Origin: Ifrita kowaldi
Taxonomy: Eukaryota > Chordata > Aves > Passeriformes > Cinclosomatidae
DNA: 64,000 bases
Direction: 5' to 3'
Assembly (NCBI GenBank): GCA_013398055.1
Contig: VZRS01010666.1
Location: 308,575-372,574 of the forward strand
The notes below the pieces were generated by a model, which did no database searches, was not told the DNA's origin, and saw only the letters and a list, made by a program, of their open reading frames with translations. Shown piece after piece: positions 1-14,657 of the stretch (position 1 is the stretch's first letter; every line of letters starts with the position of its first letter). The position numbers were made by a program, and so were the translations under genes.

Positions 1-3000
1 GATTTTCAGATATTAGACTGATGCAATACTCGTTCTTGGCCAAGTAAACTCTTTTCTTTGTTTCATTATATATAAATATGTATGTGCATTGTTTATAGAC
101 TGTGTATACTAAGCAAGGCCAGGTCTGATTCACAGCTGTGAAATTAATCATGTTCTATGTGCAGCGGATTTCAGGGAAAATTGTTTTATATCAGCAGCAT
201 TCTGACTCTTCACAGTGTTTCTTTTCTTGTGTGGTAAATCTTTAAGGCCAGGCCGTGCAACTGGTAAATTAAATCTATGATTATATAACAGGCTCAGAGA
301 ACAGAAGATTGAGAGTAAAAGGTAAAAAAAACCAACCAAAGAGCACGGTAACTTAAAACACATTGAAACATAAACATACAGCATTCAAAGCATAAATCAA
401 CAGCTTAATGTATTAACTCCTTGGCATAAGAAAGACATTTATGCTTTTAACTATTTTTTCAGCAATCTCTTTCTGTGATGCAAATAGCAGTGCACAACAA
501 TGGAAAGTTGGCAGTCCTGCCCGACATCTCACATGAAACACGTGACAGGAGCTCAAATGGAAAAAGATCAGTGGATCCCTCTAAAAGCGTGAATCCAGTT
601 TAGTTTATGAACAGATTCCATGCATCATAACAGCAGCAAATGCTTTTTGCTGGTTCATAGTCTGAACTGATTTTTAGAGTTGTGCCATTGCTGGTTTTCT
701 AAAGTTACTTTGACCATGAGGGAGCACAGAGCAAAGGGACTAAAATTTGTCTTTCTTTTACAATCAGTGAAACAAAAAATCAGGGATCTGAGCATAAAAA
801 CAATTTTTCAGTGAAGTAATATCTTTATCTTTCAAATGTAGAACAAGTTCTACTTACAGATATGTCATGTGGCATTACTGGAAGGAAATCTACAGTCAGC
901 ATGAAGAAATATTCAATGGGATTTATGCCAGCATCTCATAGCACCATACAAAATGCAATGCAACTGAACTTATGGGACTGACATTCCCCTGCAAAAGAAG
1001 TCATGGCCTGAGCAGGATCCCCATCGCACTGGAAATGTCACTAGAGAAAGAAGACAACTGAGTCCTGCACATCAGTTCTTGATTTTTGCCAAAGAGGCAT
1101 TGAGAGACCTTTCCAGAGACTTCTCCAGATGCAGAAGTGGTGAATTGCAAAGCCCCTGGCAACTTGTGCAAAATATGTTCTTTCTTCACTTTATTTTTCC
1201 CTTTCCAGTCAAGAAAGACTTCTTCAGAAGTCCTCTAGATCAGGGGCTGTGCTCCAGTAGCAATCCTAAGTGAGATAGGAAAGTGAGATCGGGAGCTTCA
1301 GAGAGGATCTAATTAACCTGCATTTACCACTGAGAAAGTGGATCCAGACTTAATAGAAATAGCCAGCAAATGGGGCCAGATGCCTCTGAAAAATAATTCT
1401 GAACGCCTGTGCACTGAGCAAAGATCATGTAGTCACAGGACTCTTACATTCCTCTGCTTGATGAGATCCACATCCTAGGTCTTCCTCTACAGCCAGGCAG
1501 CTAGGCACTTTCTAAGAAAACCTAGGAACAGATGGGGCAGTTCCCTCTAAAACAGTTTGTTCCAGTAAGACTTCAGTCATTCCTCTCCTTGAAAACAGAG
1601 TATAATTCCTCCTGCTGAAAAGAAGATTACCAGAACATGGGATCCCCTCTAGACTTTCATCACAATACTGTCTTTTAGTGAAAACAGGGTGGGCGTGGAA
1701 AAACTGATGAGAATGTCCTGACTCAGAGACTAATAAGTGAAATGGAGAAAATTGCTCCACTAACAATTATGTTTAAGAAAACAAAACAAAACAAAAAACA
1801 ACAAAATTTAGCATCTAAGCCTCGAAAAGAGTTTCAAGAACTAAACTGTAGTTTCATAGACTGTCATGACTGCAGCCTTGAGGAGTATACCAAAACATTC
1901 TTGAGAAAGAATCTCAAACAAAACTGCTGCTTTGACACCTCCTATCAGCTGCCTTAGTGCTGCTGAGCCAGTTTTCAGATCCTATCTCCATCTGATAGGA
2001 GACAGATACAGAGCAGAGGACACAGGATACAGAGGACACAGGATACAGAGCAGAGATCTTAACCCCTACACTTACAACACCCAAGCTCCAGGCACTGCAG
2101 TGCTAAGCTGAACCAGCCCCTAAGTCTTACCTGAAATCGCAGCACACCAAAGAAAAAAAATTGACTTGTTGAGCATTTGACTTCAGAAACTCTACACATC
2201 TTAATAAAAATACTTTTTGTGTTCATTATCTTTTTTAAAATTTTTTTACAGGAAGATCTAGATTCCTATTTGCAAAGTAGAATGGAAAATATATTAAGAA
2301 GAGGAGTAAATCATAAATTTAACAGAAAGTTGTATAACTCATTGTTCTTCCTGAAGGCATAGGCCCACATAGGGAGCAAGATATTATTAAAGTTAATATT
2401 TTTCCATTCCATCTAGCCATTCTAGTTTCAGAACTTTACTGCTTCAGACTTTTGAAGCCAATTTGTACTGAAATAATGATGTGCCATACAAAACAGTAAT
2501 TGAGACATGCTTATGTTTTTGGATCGATCATGACAGTTAAGTAGGTGAAATCATCCTGTTTTAATTACAAAGCAACTCCCCCTCAACTGTGTATCTTATG
2601 GTTAATGTTTTTCCCCTAATAAAATGCAAAAGATTATTATGAGAAAAACTTATGTCATTTCTTGACAAAGAAGAAATATATTTCCTGTCTACCATGTGTC
2701 TAAATACTGTTCAATTTTCTATTTCAACAATACCACTGAGTCAAAAGCAGCTTTGCATAAACAGGATTTGACCTTTTTAGGTTTCTCCTGAAGAAGATAT
2801 TTAGGGAAAATGAGTAATATACTAAGAAAAGTTAGTCTGAAGTCACAGCAGAAGAAAAATGGTTTGTAGCAGTCATCTTTATGATAAAAGTAGGTGTCAT
2901 TTTATGTAACAAAAATAAGATGAGCTACTCAGAACCAGGTTATGTTCCCCATTACACTGGAAGTATCCTAACAAAAAGAACTGTCCTGCATCCTACGTGT

Positions 3001-3725
3001 CAAACATTCATTATATGTTCTTGATTCACACCTTTAAGTGCCAACTGATATAAAAGACATTATGTCAAACATTTCTCATAAAAGTTGTAAAAGCTTGTAT
3101 CTTGAAAGTGCCATTTCTTGGGCTCAGAAAATACGTAATTCTACTTAGAAGTGCTGATTTCTCAAATGCCTGACTTCACAAATGCCATGGGCATTCATTC
3201 AGAAGGACATCTGTCAGAGAAGAAAGAGTTATGTTCTTTTCTTGATGTCTGTCCTTGTGCCAGAGCATATATTCAGAGGCAAGAAACTTGCTTTCAAGGC
3301 TTCTTAAAAGGGACCTCTACTATACATTTCCTCTTTCAAGAAGATGCCTCAACTACCAAACTCGTCTGCTCCTCCTTATGGAGATAATGAATATCCTCTG
3401 TCTAGTGTTGGACCAAAGAAACTTCCTTCTCTCCATCTGCTCTTCTTCCACGCTGTTCACCTGAGAAGAGTCTCTATTCCCAGTATTTCTCTGTTTTACA
3501 TGATTCTTCCTTGTATAATGAGCACAAACCCTGGAGAAGACAGTAAAATCTTTAAACCTTGCTGGTGTTCAGAATGGAAAACTATATTCCTTTCTTCACA
3601 TTCAATAAATTATTGAAGATTTCCCTGAAAAATAGAATGTTAACCATTGCAGTAGTACAAAAAACACCACACTAACATTGCATACTACATGAAAAAATAC
3701 CTCAAATATTTTTTTGTTGATGACT
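1..3725. other. Intergenic, no gene recognised
   Basis: AT-rich sequence 3' of HGF. ORFs are at most about 90 codons, lie on both strands and match no family known to me. Apart from a short tandem repeat at 2001-2055, I see nothing in it. Confidence 0.7.
2001..2055. repeat. Short tandem repeat, unit close to GATACAGAG(CA)GAGGACACAG
   Basis: The block reads as about three copies of a 16-21 base unit built from gatacagagcagaggacaca and ggatacagag. A small minisatellite-like repeat with no evident function. Confidence 0.7.
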
Positions 3726-3795
3726 AATCACAGAATCGCAGAATTATTTAGGTTGGAAAAGAACCTTAAGATCATAGAGTCCAATCATGAATGTT
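3726..3795 (-). mobile_element. CR1 LINE fragment, 3' end only
   Basis: The plus strand reads aatcacagaatcgcagaatt, then ggttggaaaagaacctt and agatcatagagtccaa. This is the reverse complement of the CR1 3' end (TTGGA..GATCTTTAAGG..CCAACC..ATTCTATGATTCT). Only about 70 bases are recognisable; the sequence beyond does not resemble CR1, so it is a heavily 5'-truncated, old copy inserted on the minus strand. Confidence 0.75.
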
Positions 3796-5414
3796 CATCT
3801 TAATTCATTTTGAAAGGCATAGCTTAAAGAGTTTTTCAAGCTGTGAATCCTAATCTCAAATACCATCAAACACATGAGCATCTGTAACACAAAATCTCTT
3901 TTTCCCTCAAATATGTTATTAACAGATGTCTGCCTCCCGCACATTCTGCAAACTGCTCACAGGTGGCAAGGAAATTGTTTTAAAACACTGTAACAAAGAC
4001 TTAGAGTAAGCTTGTACCACCTACCCAAAGAGACCTTAACAGATCCCCAGAAAGTCATCACGGAAGAATAACACAGGGTATTAGAACCAGAAGGGCTTTC
4101 TTCAAGACACAGAAAATGCTTTCAAGCAAAAGCGGTGGATTTAGACATAAACTCTGGCAAGCCTAGAATAAGATAGGCCAAAAATAACTTTCTTAAATAA
4201 TTGCAAGAGGTTTAAAAACTGTAAATAAAACTTTTCCAAACATACCAAAAGCAGGAAGCATGCCAGTTTGTCTTCAGGATTGATAGTTGATATAAAAGAT
4301 TAAAAAAAGATAATTTCTCCAAGAAGATGCAGTCTTAGCAGAAACACTAAGTGAATTATTTGCATTGTTGTTCACTATAGAGTAATGCAGGTAAGCTCTG
4401 ACACTGAGCCTTTCCTTACAGCAGACAAATCCAAGGAAATAACTCAAAATGAACGTAGAATACTTTCAGAGTTCTGATTACTTTTTTATCATTGATAACA
4501 CTAAGAAAGCAAAATAATTTTCCCTCGAAAACTCAAAATCAGATTATATTTGAGATGGTCAGAATTTCTTGAGTCATCTTGGATGCTGGAAGACTGAAGA
4601 TGCTGAATGAAATGGTGGGTTTTCAAAGAATCTAATGGGAGATATCCAGGAAAATACACATTAGTAAGTCTTTTTTTTCTTGGACCAAGTAGCTGAATTG
4701 TACAATGAACCACATGAATAAATACTATTTAATGAAGAACATTCAGTATGATTTTAGCTGGGGGAAAATATCCTTCACTGTGGACTGGGAAAAAAAAAAG
4801 AATTACATATGAGCTCCTTCATATAATACATATGGATTTTCAAAGAACTTTCAAAGTTTCTCATCAAACACCTTACTCTAACAGGGAAGGTTTCCTCACA
4901 GGCTAATGGTCATTTAAAAGCTGGGAAACAATGAGAACAAATAATCTGAAATGTTAGTTTTTTAATCCATGAGAACCTGCACTTCAATGCATATGGCTAA
5001 ATGTAAATGGCTTGGGGTGAAAAGGAAAATAAAAACTGTTGATATACATCTTTTGAAGACAGTAATGCCAGAAACTTATTTTGGAGAGCTGAATATGTTA
5101 GATGATACTGGATGGTTAAAAGGTCAAATGAAAATTAAGTGTTGATAAATATAAAATAGTTAAAGTCTAGTTACTCATATGTCATATGGACTTTAAATAA
5201 ACTTCTCTCAATGAGGAAAGGGATCTTTGGATCATTGTCTTTTCTCTAGAATCACCAGTTCAATGATCATCAACAATCAGATGGCAATAGAATGCTCTTA
5301 AAGACACAATAGGAAACCTTGTACCACTGTAAAAATCAAACACACCTGCTATGCTGCTGAAAGTGATCCTCACCACTCTCACCTCCAAATAAATAGAGTA
5401 AAACTTGTAAAGAT
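3796..5414. other. Intergenic, nothing recognised
   Basis: AT-rich sequence between two CR1 fragments. No gene or repeat family is recognisable. Confidence 0.6.
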
Positions 5415-5920
5415 ATAGAGAGCTGTGACAAGGATGATGAGAGGAGAGGAATGCTTTCCATCTGAGAAGTTTTTAAATAGTCTAGAACTCTTCTCAGGAA
5501 AAGAAGGAAGCAAGAGTGATTTGACAGGCTGTAAAATCATGAATAGGTTGAGAAGGTCACTGGGGAATAATCATTCTCTGTATTTTATAACACAAGGAGG
5601 AGAAAGAACTAGGTAGAATTATCAGGCAGTAGGTTTGAAGGAAGTAACTGGAGTACTTTTTCACACAACACCTCATTATATTGTGGAACTCACTGCCACA
5701 GATAATTTCCCATGCCAAAAGTGTAAATGGATTCAAAAACACATTAAAAATATTAAGCACTGGAAGATCCATCAAAAACTAATAAACCTGATGATGTGGT
5801 GTAATCTTCAGTTTGAGAAAGCCCCAAGAAGAGATGGCTGGAAGCTGCACATCTGTGCAGTTACCAAAGCATTTGCTGACCACTATCAACAACATGCTGT
5901 TGGCACAGATGAGTTTTAAA
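5415..5920 (+). mobile_element. Old CR1 LINE 3' fragment, plus orientation
   Basis: Several landmarks of the end of a CR1 element occur in the right order: gtaaaatcatgaataggttg, tataacacaagga, ttatcaggcagtaggtt, ttcacacaacac, tgtggaactcactgccacag and aatggattcaaaaacac. These correspond to the older CR1 subfamilies shared by birds and other reptiles. The final TTCTATGAT tail is not recognisable. Two ORFs lie on this block (5425-5616 and 5635-5919) but they fall in the non-coding tail of the element and are not genes. Divergence is high, so the insertion is ancient. Confidence 0.75.
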
Positions 5921-6296
5921 CATGACTAAAACCAGATGGTTTTATGGGCTTAACTTTTGTCACAGTTTCTAGTGAGTTCCCCTCACCCTGAGCAAAATTC
6001 CTGAGGTATATTTCTCCCGTGTTCTGTCTTTAGTGACTGTTTCCATCTGACAGTTTATTTGGGCCCATGTTTTGCACACGCATGTCTTCATTCATCTTTG
6101 ATGCTTGGACTATACCCATGAAGAGAAACCAACATTAATTTTATGTCAAATCAGTCCAACCAGGACCACATTTCTCCCTCTGGAAGGATATGTTCCTTTC
6201 CCTTGATCAGTTAAGTTTTTAAGTTAGGCATCTTAGTTCCATCATAAGATAGATAGATCTGGATGGCAGAGTAGTTTTAGATTTCCTTGGCTTTAT

Positions 6297-6392
6297 AAAA
6301 ATATAAAAAAAAGGAAGGAAAAAGAAAAAAAAATAAGGAGGAAAAAAAGAACAAAAAAGGGAAAAAAAGAAAGGGGCAAGAAGAAAGATGAG
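6297..6392. repeat. A/G-rich low-complexity tract
   Basis: About 95 bases almost wholly of A and G on the plus strand, with runs of A interrupted by GG, following a short T/A stretch. Purine-rich simple sequence; no unit repeats exactly. Confidence 0.85.
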
Positions 6393-9300
6393 AAGGTCTC
6401 TAGAAACAGAGAAGAAACTATGGACACTAAGTTATAAAAGAAGTCAAAGTATTTATTTTATTGTTGAAACTTCAACTGGTCGACCATATCAAGATGTAGC
6501 ACTTTTAAAATAAGTGACGTATTTCCATGCATACGAATTGCTGTCCTTATTGTGATATTTAAATCACTTTTTCCTGCCTCCTATGTTTCAATATTACAAA
6601 TAAAACTCTGAAAATTATTATTTATTTATTAACCCCTTTCCTTGTCACTACACTGTAGAAGAATGCCATTGAGTGGGCGAAAAAAGTCACAGTTTATGAG
6701 GAACTTAACTGAAAGCACAATAAAGTCTTCTGTTGTTTTTTTTTTTTCATATTTTGTAGACAAGAGCCAAAAAACTAATCCGTTTGGTATGTGATCAGCC
6801 CCAGTTTTCCTTTTTGGTCCAGGCACACCACTAATGTCCTCTTGTACAAGAGCTCAGGAAAGCATATGATTTTCTCCATGTATGGATTTTTCAGTCAAAA
6901 AGAGATTTCCTGCATCATAACACCCTTTAGCTTATTGGTAGTATTTTCAGGAGAACTCTTCTAATTTCAGCTCCAATTCATCAGAGAACTGGTGAATGAC
7001 TGATTAGTGCTTTAGAAAATGTTAATTTTCTTCACTAAGAGACCTATACTTATGTCATGGTATTGCTGTCAAAAATGCAAGAGAGGCATCAGTTTTTGTA
7101 GAATGTGCTTTTGTACTCGCTTTATAGGCAATTCCAGCATCATTCAAAACAACCCACCAAGTTATTAAGTCACTCTTATAGACTCTGAGTATTCACAATT
7201 TACATTTGTCTAGGTTCCCGGGCCTACAGAAATCTCTTTTAGGCTGCTGAAGCCAGGTCCCAAAATCTGTCACCCATAAACTAGGTAATACCTGCAATTG
7301 CTTAATGGCTCTAATTTCCAACTGTGGTGAAAAACATTTATCTACAGAAAAATTCCCTGATTATCATAGTCCCCGTATAAAAAGCCTAGATAGAAATTCA
7401 AGCCCAAGGTGGGGAAGATTCCTTAGGTGCTTCTAAACAGATTCAAATTATCTATGTTTGAACATGTTAAACAGTTAGCACACTTTTCTTTTCTTTGTCG
7501 GGGAGATTCTGTGAGAGATATTTCTATGCCAAAGTCAAAAAAGGTGTGCTTTGATAATAGCCTGCCTTTCTTGTTGCTGGGATGCTATTACTTTGTGTTT
7601 CAAACAGTTGGAGATTGAGAAAAGGTGTTCTCTTTCAGTACTCAAATTTCATGACACTCTGCTATTTTTTTCCCATCATATGGGAAATCCCACTCAAGGG
7701 AGAAGATATATATGACTACAACTTGCAGTCACTTTGGGATGACAAATACCATGATGAAACAGAAGAAATTTCCCATTAAAATAAACCACATGTCAGCTTT
7801 CAGCCCAGGTTCAGCCGGCTCCCAACTAAGGAAATATGCCTTAGCTGTAGATCATGGAGTAAATACATATCTGCTGTACTCAAAGTGGCCCGTGGAGAAA
7901 CAAACAGAAATATGAGCTAGCGCTGACTATGAGAATGAGCAGAAAAGCTCTCCAAGAGCAAGCCATCCCATCCTTTCACCTGTGCACCCCTAAATGAAAG
8001 AGATGCACACAACTCCTTGCCTTAGGCAATGCTTGATTATCTTATATCAAAATAAACTGTGGAATTCATGGCCAAACATTCCCAGTGAATGCTAGACCTC
8101 GTGCTGCTTAGGGCATTCCCTGTCAATGGGTATAAAAAACCTGAAGAACTGAAGCTTACTACAAGGTCCAGCAAAATATAATGTATTTCCTTTGCCATAG
8201 ATAACAGATTTCTGAGGACACCTACTTATCCAATAAAAAAGTAATAAAAAATAAGATTGGGGAGTAAAGGAAAAACTGGAAATAGGGAAGAAAAAGTAAT
8301 AGAAAAAAACGCCAGTTACAAGTGATTAGCTTTCTCCATTCTTTAATCAGGCACAATGTGGAGAGAAGCTACATGCTTAGTTTTCAGTTTAGCCCCCTCA
8401 AATTGACTCTATGCCCACAAAAAGCAATACTGAAGTGCTTAGGAATTTTTTGATAGATTTTTCCCTACTACTTCATTGTTTCAACAAAACGAAAGGATTT
8501 TCCAAAATGTGTATATCAACAAATTTTCTTCGGGCAAAATTTCATATCTACCAGAAGGAAAGCCGAGAGCCTGAATGCTATAACTGCTTCTACATCTCCT
8601 ATCTTTTTTTCCCCTTAATCATACTCCATTCTCAATTTCATAAAACCTGATTTTGTCTTGACTCAGACATTCAATTAAATCTATGCAATGATTGCTTTCA
8701 GGTCAGCCTGCTTCAGTGTAATTCCTTAGATACACACTGGAGAATAAAGTGTTCCAGAAAAAACAGGTGAACCAACTTTCCTGATGTGAGAAAAGAAAAG
8801 GTTTAAATGGCTGACAGGGTTTCAAGCCTGATATTTGAAATGTCCTGGCTCTAGGGTACATCTTATCCTTCTTGGATGAAAAGTCAAGATTAATATTTTT
8901 CTAAAATATTCATTTCATTGAGTTCAAGCCCAAGTCATGAGTAAATTATGCAGGACTTACTAGGTCATCAAATGTTCTTTTCTCAGCTGAAGTGGTCAAA
9001 CAGGTTATAGGGAGTTCTTCCATGAATGGGACCATCATTACCCAAACACTTCATTACAAAGAAATAGGAATGGGATGCTGAAGGGACTTTATTCCATATG
9101 TAGTGCTTCCATTCCAGTTAAAACAAGCACAATATAGTAACAGACGTAGCAGCAACTCTATTTGTGGTCTTCTTTAGAAAAAGGACAAAAACAAGAAAAA
9201 TAATATATCATTCCATACATAGTTATATTTCACTGTAAAACTAAAAAATTAAAATAATTTCTAGTAAAACTGAGTTTAAAAAAAAGTCAGAAAAGGCAAA

Positions 9301-12300
9301 ATGACTATTGTACATTTAGTGGATATACAGTGGTGCTTCAATACTCACTAACTGCAAGGCTATGCCTGCAAATAGTTTGATAATGGTGAAAATGACAATT
9401 TTTATTATGATGTCACCCTTACATTTCTTTAAGAGACCCATTTAATAACAGTTTTACTATTTTGAATTTTTTTACTGCAAAAAAATACATTTGCTAGCAC
9501 TTCTATCTAGACATCTTTGGTTTAAACTAAAATGTTTACTTAATGTTTGAAACATTGTGTTTATTGCATTTCAAAAGCACACACATGCAATCACTGATAC
9601 TTTTTGGATCATGACCTGAGGAATATAAGAGCCAGGGTAGATTTAAATATAAAATTGGAAATCAAGATGTTAAAGTCATGAGCAATTATGAAACACACAT
9701 TATATTAATGCATTTATTCCCATGTAGCGATCAGCTCCAAAATAAATTGTAGACCTTTCTGAACCACAAGTAGACCATGTGATGGCTCCTCTGTCCAGAG
9801 TGATTTTTCCCCTTGAACATTACTCTTCCCTCAAAAAAAAATTTAAGCTGACTCCCAAAAAAAAAAGTATTTTTTATTCTTGTAATCTGTGCGTATAGCC
9901 CACATTAAAAAATAAAACTTAAAAGATTACTTGTATTCTAATAATGTTTCAGAGGTCTTTAAATGATATGCTGACTAAAACATCTGAAGAATGTACATAA
10001 AGAACATCTTTTCTTCCACATCTTTCAGCTTTCATTGCATCCCATGACTTCCTATATTTGTCAAATTTTGTTATATTTGGTTTACCTCTCATAACTGTTT
10101 GAAAAGTGAATATTTCACATGAATATCCTATGATAACATTTATTTCTTTTCCATGTCCCACAGACAACAAGTCACCTGCCTGTCTTTATTCTCTCCCATG
10201 TAATTTAGCTAACTTAGTAGTTATGCAAATACCTCCTCCCTCCTCTTTGTTTCACGGTTCCAAACTACATTTTCTCCCCATAGGTTTAATTCATAACAGG
10301 TTTACTAAACATTGGAGCAATCTCTCTCTGACTTTGAGGATTGCACCATTTCATACCTGAAGAATGTCTTCTGTGCTGAATATCCTGTTTATTCAAACTG
10401 TCTCAGCTGCTCTAAAAAAGGCGTTCCCTTACAGGAAGCTGTCTGTGTCAGTGAGGACATGAATTTACTAATTAAAAGAATCTGACTTTTGTTATTCATT
10501 AGTCTATCTTAACTCAATAATAAAAAAGAGATGTAATGAGACTAGCAGCTAATGTAATGCTAATACAATGTGGTTAGCACAGTATGGCTGGCAACCAATC
10601 ACATACCACTAAGAGAAAATAATTAATGGCTTTGAGAGTAACCACTGAACTTTAATATATTCACAGATACCATGATTACTGGTAATGATAAGTAAAACCA
10701 GAAGTATGCAGAAGTTAGTATAAATTATTTAGAAAAGACTAACTTTTCAATGAACTAGCTGAGCTTAGGCTATATGGAAAAGTTGGAGGCATAGGCATTA
10801 AAAATGTAGATGGAGCTGTACGGTTTCACCTTTTTTGGTATTATATTTCAAAAACCCTTTGTTGAAAGAAATGGTGTGATGGAGACCGAAGTGATGAATG
10901 CACTGAAAAATTGCTTCCTGTCATAAATGACTTTATAAACCTACTGGGAAATTTTTCATGTCTACATCTGCTTGATGGTGACTAATGCAGGATAATCAAA
11001 TTAGAAATCATTCAGCCAGTAGGGACTAGTGACCACACGAAGGTCCAGTGACTAAAGCAAGATTAGAAGTTGATATGTGTAAATCACAACTGATTCTAAT
11101 CAGAAGCAGATGCCTGATTTCAGACAGGTCTTCATGGACAAGATGTCAGAAAAGATTAGAAATAATTGAGTAGATGGAGACAATGAAATGCAGACTACAT
11201 TATTGTACAAACAAGTGACAGAACTCTCTGAAAGTAGGTAGGTATGCATAGCTCAAATGCAATATCCACAGAGAATATTTATTAAAATTATTTATTTCTA
11301 CCCTATTTAAATTAATAATAGCTAGTGTGTACATCATATGTAAACATTATGAAAATGTGAAATAGTTGATTAAATTGGACATATGAGATAATAATATTCT
11401 CATTCTCTTTCTTTGTGTTAGCACCATTAGATTTAAGCATTTGTTATTAATATATAGACTTTCTGTATGCATGTTTATAGTTGTCCTAAAAAAAATCTAA
11501 ACTTCAATCTGCATTTTAAAATGTACCTACCAGTGAATATCAATTAAAACCACAGTATAAGTGAAAAATAAATTTACTGTGATGTTTATTATCTTATTCT
11601 TCTGTTTTGTTCTCTAAATTTTACTGCAGCTTATTGAAACCTTTCACTCATTACTGACATATATCTTTGTTTTTATTTCGTAAGTCTTATGTAGAATGCG
11701 TTTTTACACCTGATAAAGAAAACAGGAGCTGCACAAAAGGAAAATATATTTTTTTTCTAATTTAATAATTTTAGCAATTTATTGTCGTAGTTTAGGAGTA
11801 CTGGATATGAATGTGTCTCCATCATTACTTTGAAGAATAAATGCTAAATATATATCACCTCCTCTTACCTAATTCACATAAGCACAGAGAACTGAATATA
11901 GTGAATTATATGTTGTGTTATACAGGTTTGAATTTATGCAGTATAACTTGTGTAAAATTGTTCTCAACTGTATCTGGAAGAAGATGTTTTGCAATAGAAA
12001 GATTTCTAGTGCTAGCAGAAGAAAAAAATACACTCTCTATAAAACCATGACAATATTTTACCTATAATTAGCACAGGAGTGAGCATTGGGAAAAGAAGTT
12101 TTAAGTTCAAATAACCGATAGATTTTAGAAAAGTGATTGTGAAAAGCCGGGGCATAGGTTAATTTTGCATAATGAGATACTTGTATGATTCTTCAATTTT
12201 TAGTTCTTTGCTATGCTTATTAGGTGACTTCTCAGAATCTGATCATTTGCCAGCCCCTCATTTTGAATATTCATATGACTCACTGCACATCATGCTTTTT

Positions 12301-14657
12301 GATTGGCCAGCTAAGTCTCACATGGCTCCATCTCCCATCTAGACTACTATTTTACAAATTATATTTGTTGGTACTTAATTTCCTATGTAAATCCTCCTAT
12401 GACTGAGATTTAGACGAACACATGCACAAGCTCTACACTGACATAAAAGGTCTTCAAAGCCAAAGAAAAATTTTAAAAAAGTAAGAGCCAGAGGATTTAA
12501 GCAAAAATGTGAGTCAGAGGATTTCCTGCAAACTGGGTGGGTGAGTAAGGTTACTGGGAAGGACTGAACTTACAATAAAGTTACACCTTTACTATCACTG
12601 ACTGTAAAGGGCCAACAAAACCACCAATATCTTTCAGCTAAATGTTCTTTATTGATTTTAATAGTATGCTTTCCAATATGGGTTTGGGAATTACACAGAA
12701 TTTTGTTTCCACTATCACATTTGTAATATGCCTGGACTCCTTCTTGCATGTAAAAGTGGTAACTTTTGAGTAACAGTTTGGCACAACGGAACACAATGTC
12801 AGTAAGAGCAGGCTTTAGATGTTGGCTGCTGTTAGAGCAGATGCAAGTCATGTACACTAAACACAGTGTCACTAACCCAGGGATGAAATCATACTCCACT
12901 GCAGAAAAATAGGAACTTCAACTCACCCAGCCATGCACAATAGTTTTCTAAAGATCAAGACAAATGTTTGTACTCATATGTTTGTAGAGTGACTGATAGA
13001 ATAAGAAAAAATGAGGAATTTGTCTAAGTGTATATAAGATATATTTAGAAGGATAAATTCATGACTCAAAGCACATGTGCAATTAACATCTAAGTCCTTT
13101 TCAGCTTCTGAATGCAAACATCTAGAAGGAGGAGAAATTAGTAAAAGCAGCAAGTATATTACACATGCTCAACAGACAGGATTTTCAAGCAGGAAAAAAA
13201 CCACTCTTTTGTTAATTCTTTGAATCAACAACATATGTTGTTTACTTATTGTTGCATCTTGCAGAAAAAATAAAGTTGGCTTCAGCAAATAATGAGCAGA
13301 TGAATTTTGAAGAAAGAGGACTGTGTGGCTAGAATTACGAATACCAGACAGTAATGCCATTATACTGTGGGCTTAAGGTTTTTCCACAGCAAAATAATAG
13401 CCTGCCAGGCAGACAAACAAATTAGCTGATGATGGACCTCCCTTCTACAACTAAGCTTTAATCCAAGACAGCCAGTTTAACTAATGAGAAATCCTCCTCT
13501 TGTACTACAATGATAATTTGAAAGTGGTGTGAAACTGATAAGCTCAAAAGAGTCAGTCAAGTTTTTGACCTTTCTCAAGAGTGTCTTTGACATCAGCTAG
13601 ATGAGAATGTGAGGACTCAGCCGTTTGTGTAAGTCTCCAGTGATCTAGCCCCTAGAAAGTCTCAAATAACTTCCTTAGTCATAACAGGCACTTTGGCCTG
13701 ACTCATAGAACAGACTAGCATGTAAGTTCAACTCCCACTTAAAATTGTTTGTGGTTTGAGTTCATCTCACTCAGTTTTAACCAGCTTAAATGTATGGGTC
13801 TAGTCTAAACTAGACACTTTCCAAGATCCCCACAGAAGCTCCTAAAAATATTTCAGTTTCTGAATTTTCCTTCTGAAGTCTTTAGAATTCTGCTCTAAGA
13901 CGTACCAAATTTGAGTAAAATATCATATATTATCTTGGTGGCTATCTCATATTTTGCTCCTTTTGGACTCACACAACGGGAGTTTTCCAGCCTCTGACAT
14001 CTGTTGGCCACCAGTTTCAGAGTATACACAAATTCTCATGGAAGTGCAGGGATAAGGTTCTGCCCTTCTTCAACGCAAACTTTTTGCTATTTGATCATTG
14101 GATTATGGAAAAATCAGCAATTTATTTCACTGTCACATGATATGGCCTGGACTGACTTCCTTCACAATTACTATGACTAAGAACTAGCAATGTGCTAAGT
14201 AGTAACATCTTTGAAGAGAGGGCAAAAAGGGAGACAGATTTTCTCTTGTCTTCCAGTTTTTACTCGAGCTAGTTTAATTTGCACAAAATGAATTAAGAGT
14301 AAGCCAAGAAGTAGGTGAGGGTGTTTTGCCTTGAAGGCTGAAGAAACATGTGTGAAAACATATTTTAAATGTAATGAAAGTCTAATCATAATTTGCATGG
14401 CAAAAGCAAGCTTCTTTAATGGAATTGACAGTGTCACATTAGTACTGACTGAAAAAAAATGGACAGATTTGTGGATAGAAAGTACATGTTTTGGGGCAGA
14501 TGTGCTTTTTACTTCGGTTGTCACTGAGTGTCATGTTACTTCCCTTTGTAGCAGCTCTCTGAGAAGACTTACAATGTCAAAAAATAAAGAGGAGAAATGA
14601 AAATATACAGAAGTTTCTTTGCCTGCAGTTTTTTAAGTCCACATTAGAAGACATTTC

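Noticed and set aside
8035..8110. Possible CR1 remnant (aactgtggaattcatggcc)
   Set aside because: Only one CR1-like word is present and the sequence on either side does not continue the match.
12570..12899. 109-codon minus-strand ORF as a possible gene
   Set aside because: No recognisable domain, no splice or promoter context, and length within chance for this much sequence.
14195..14600. Overlapping 109- and 89-codon ORFs on opposite strands
   Set aside because: Opposite-strand overlap and no family resemblance; typical of non-coding DNA.
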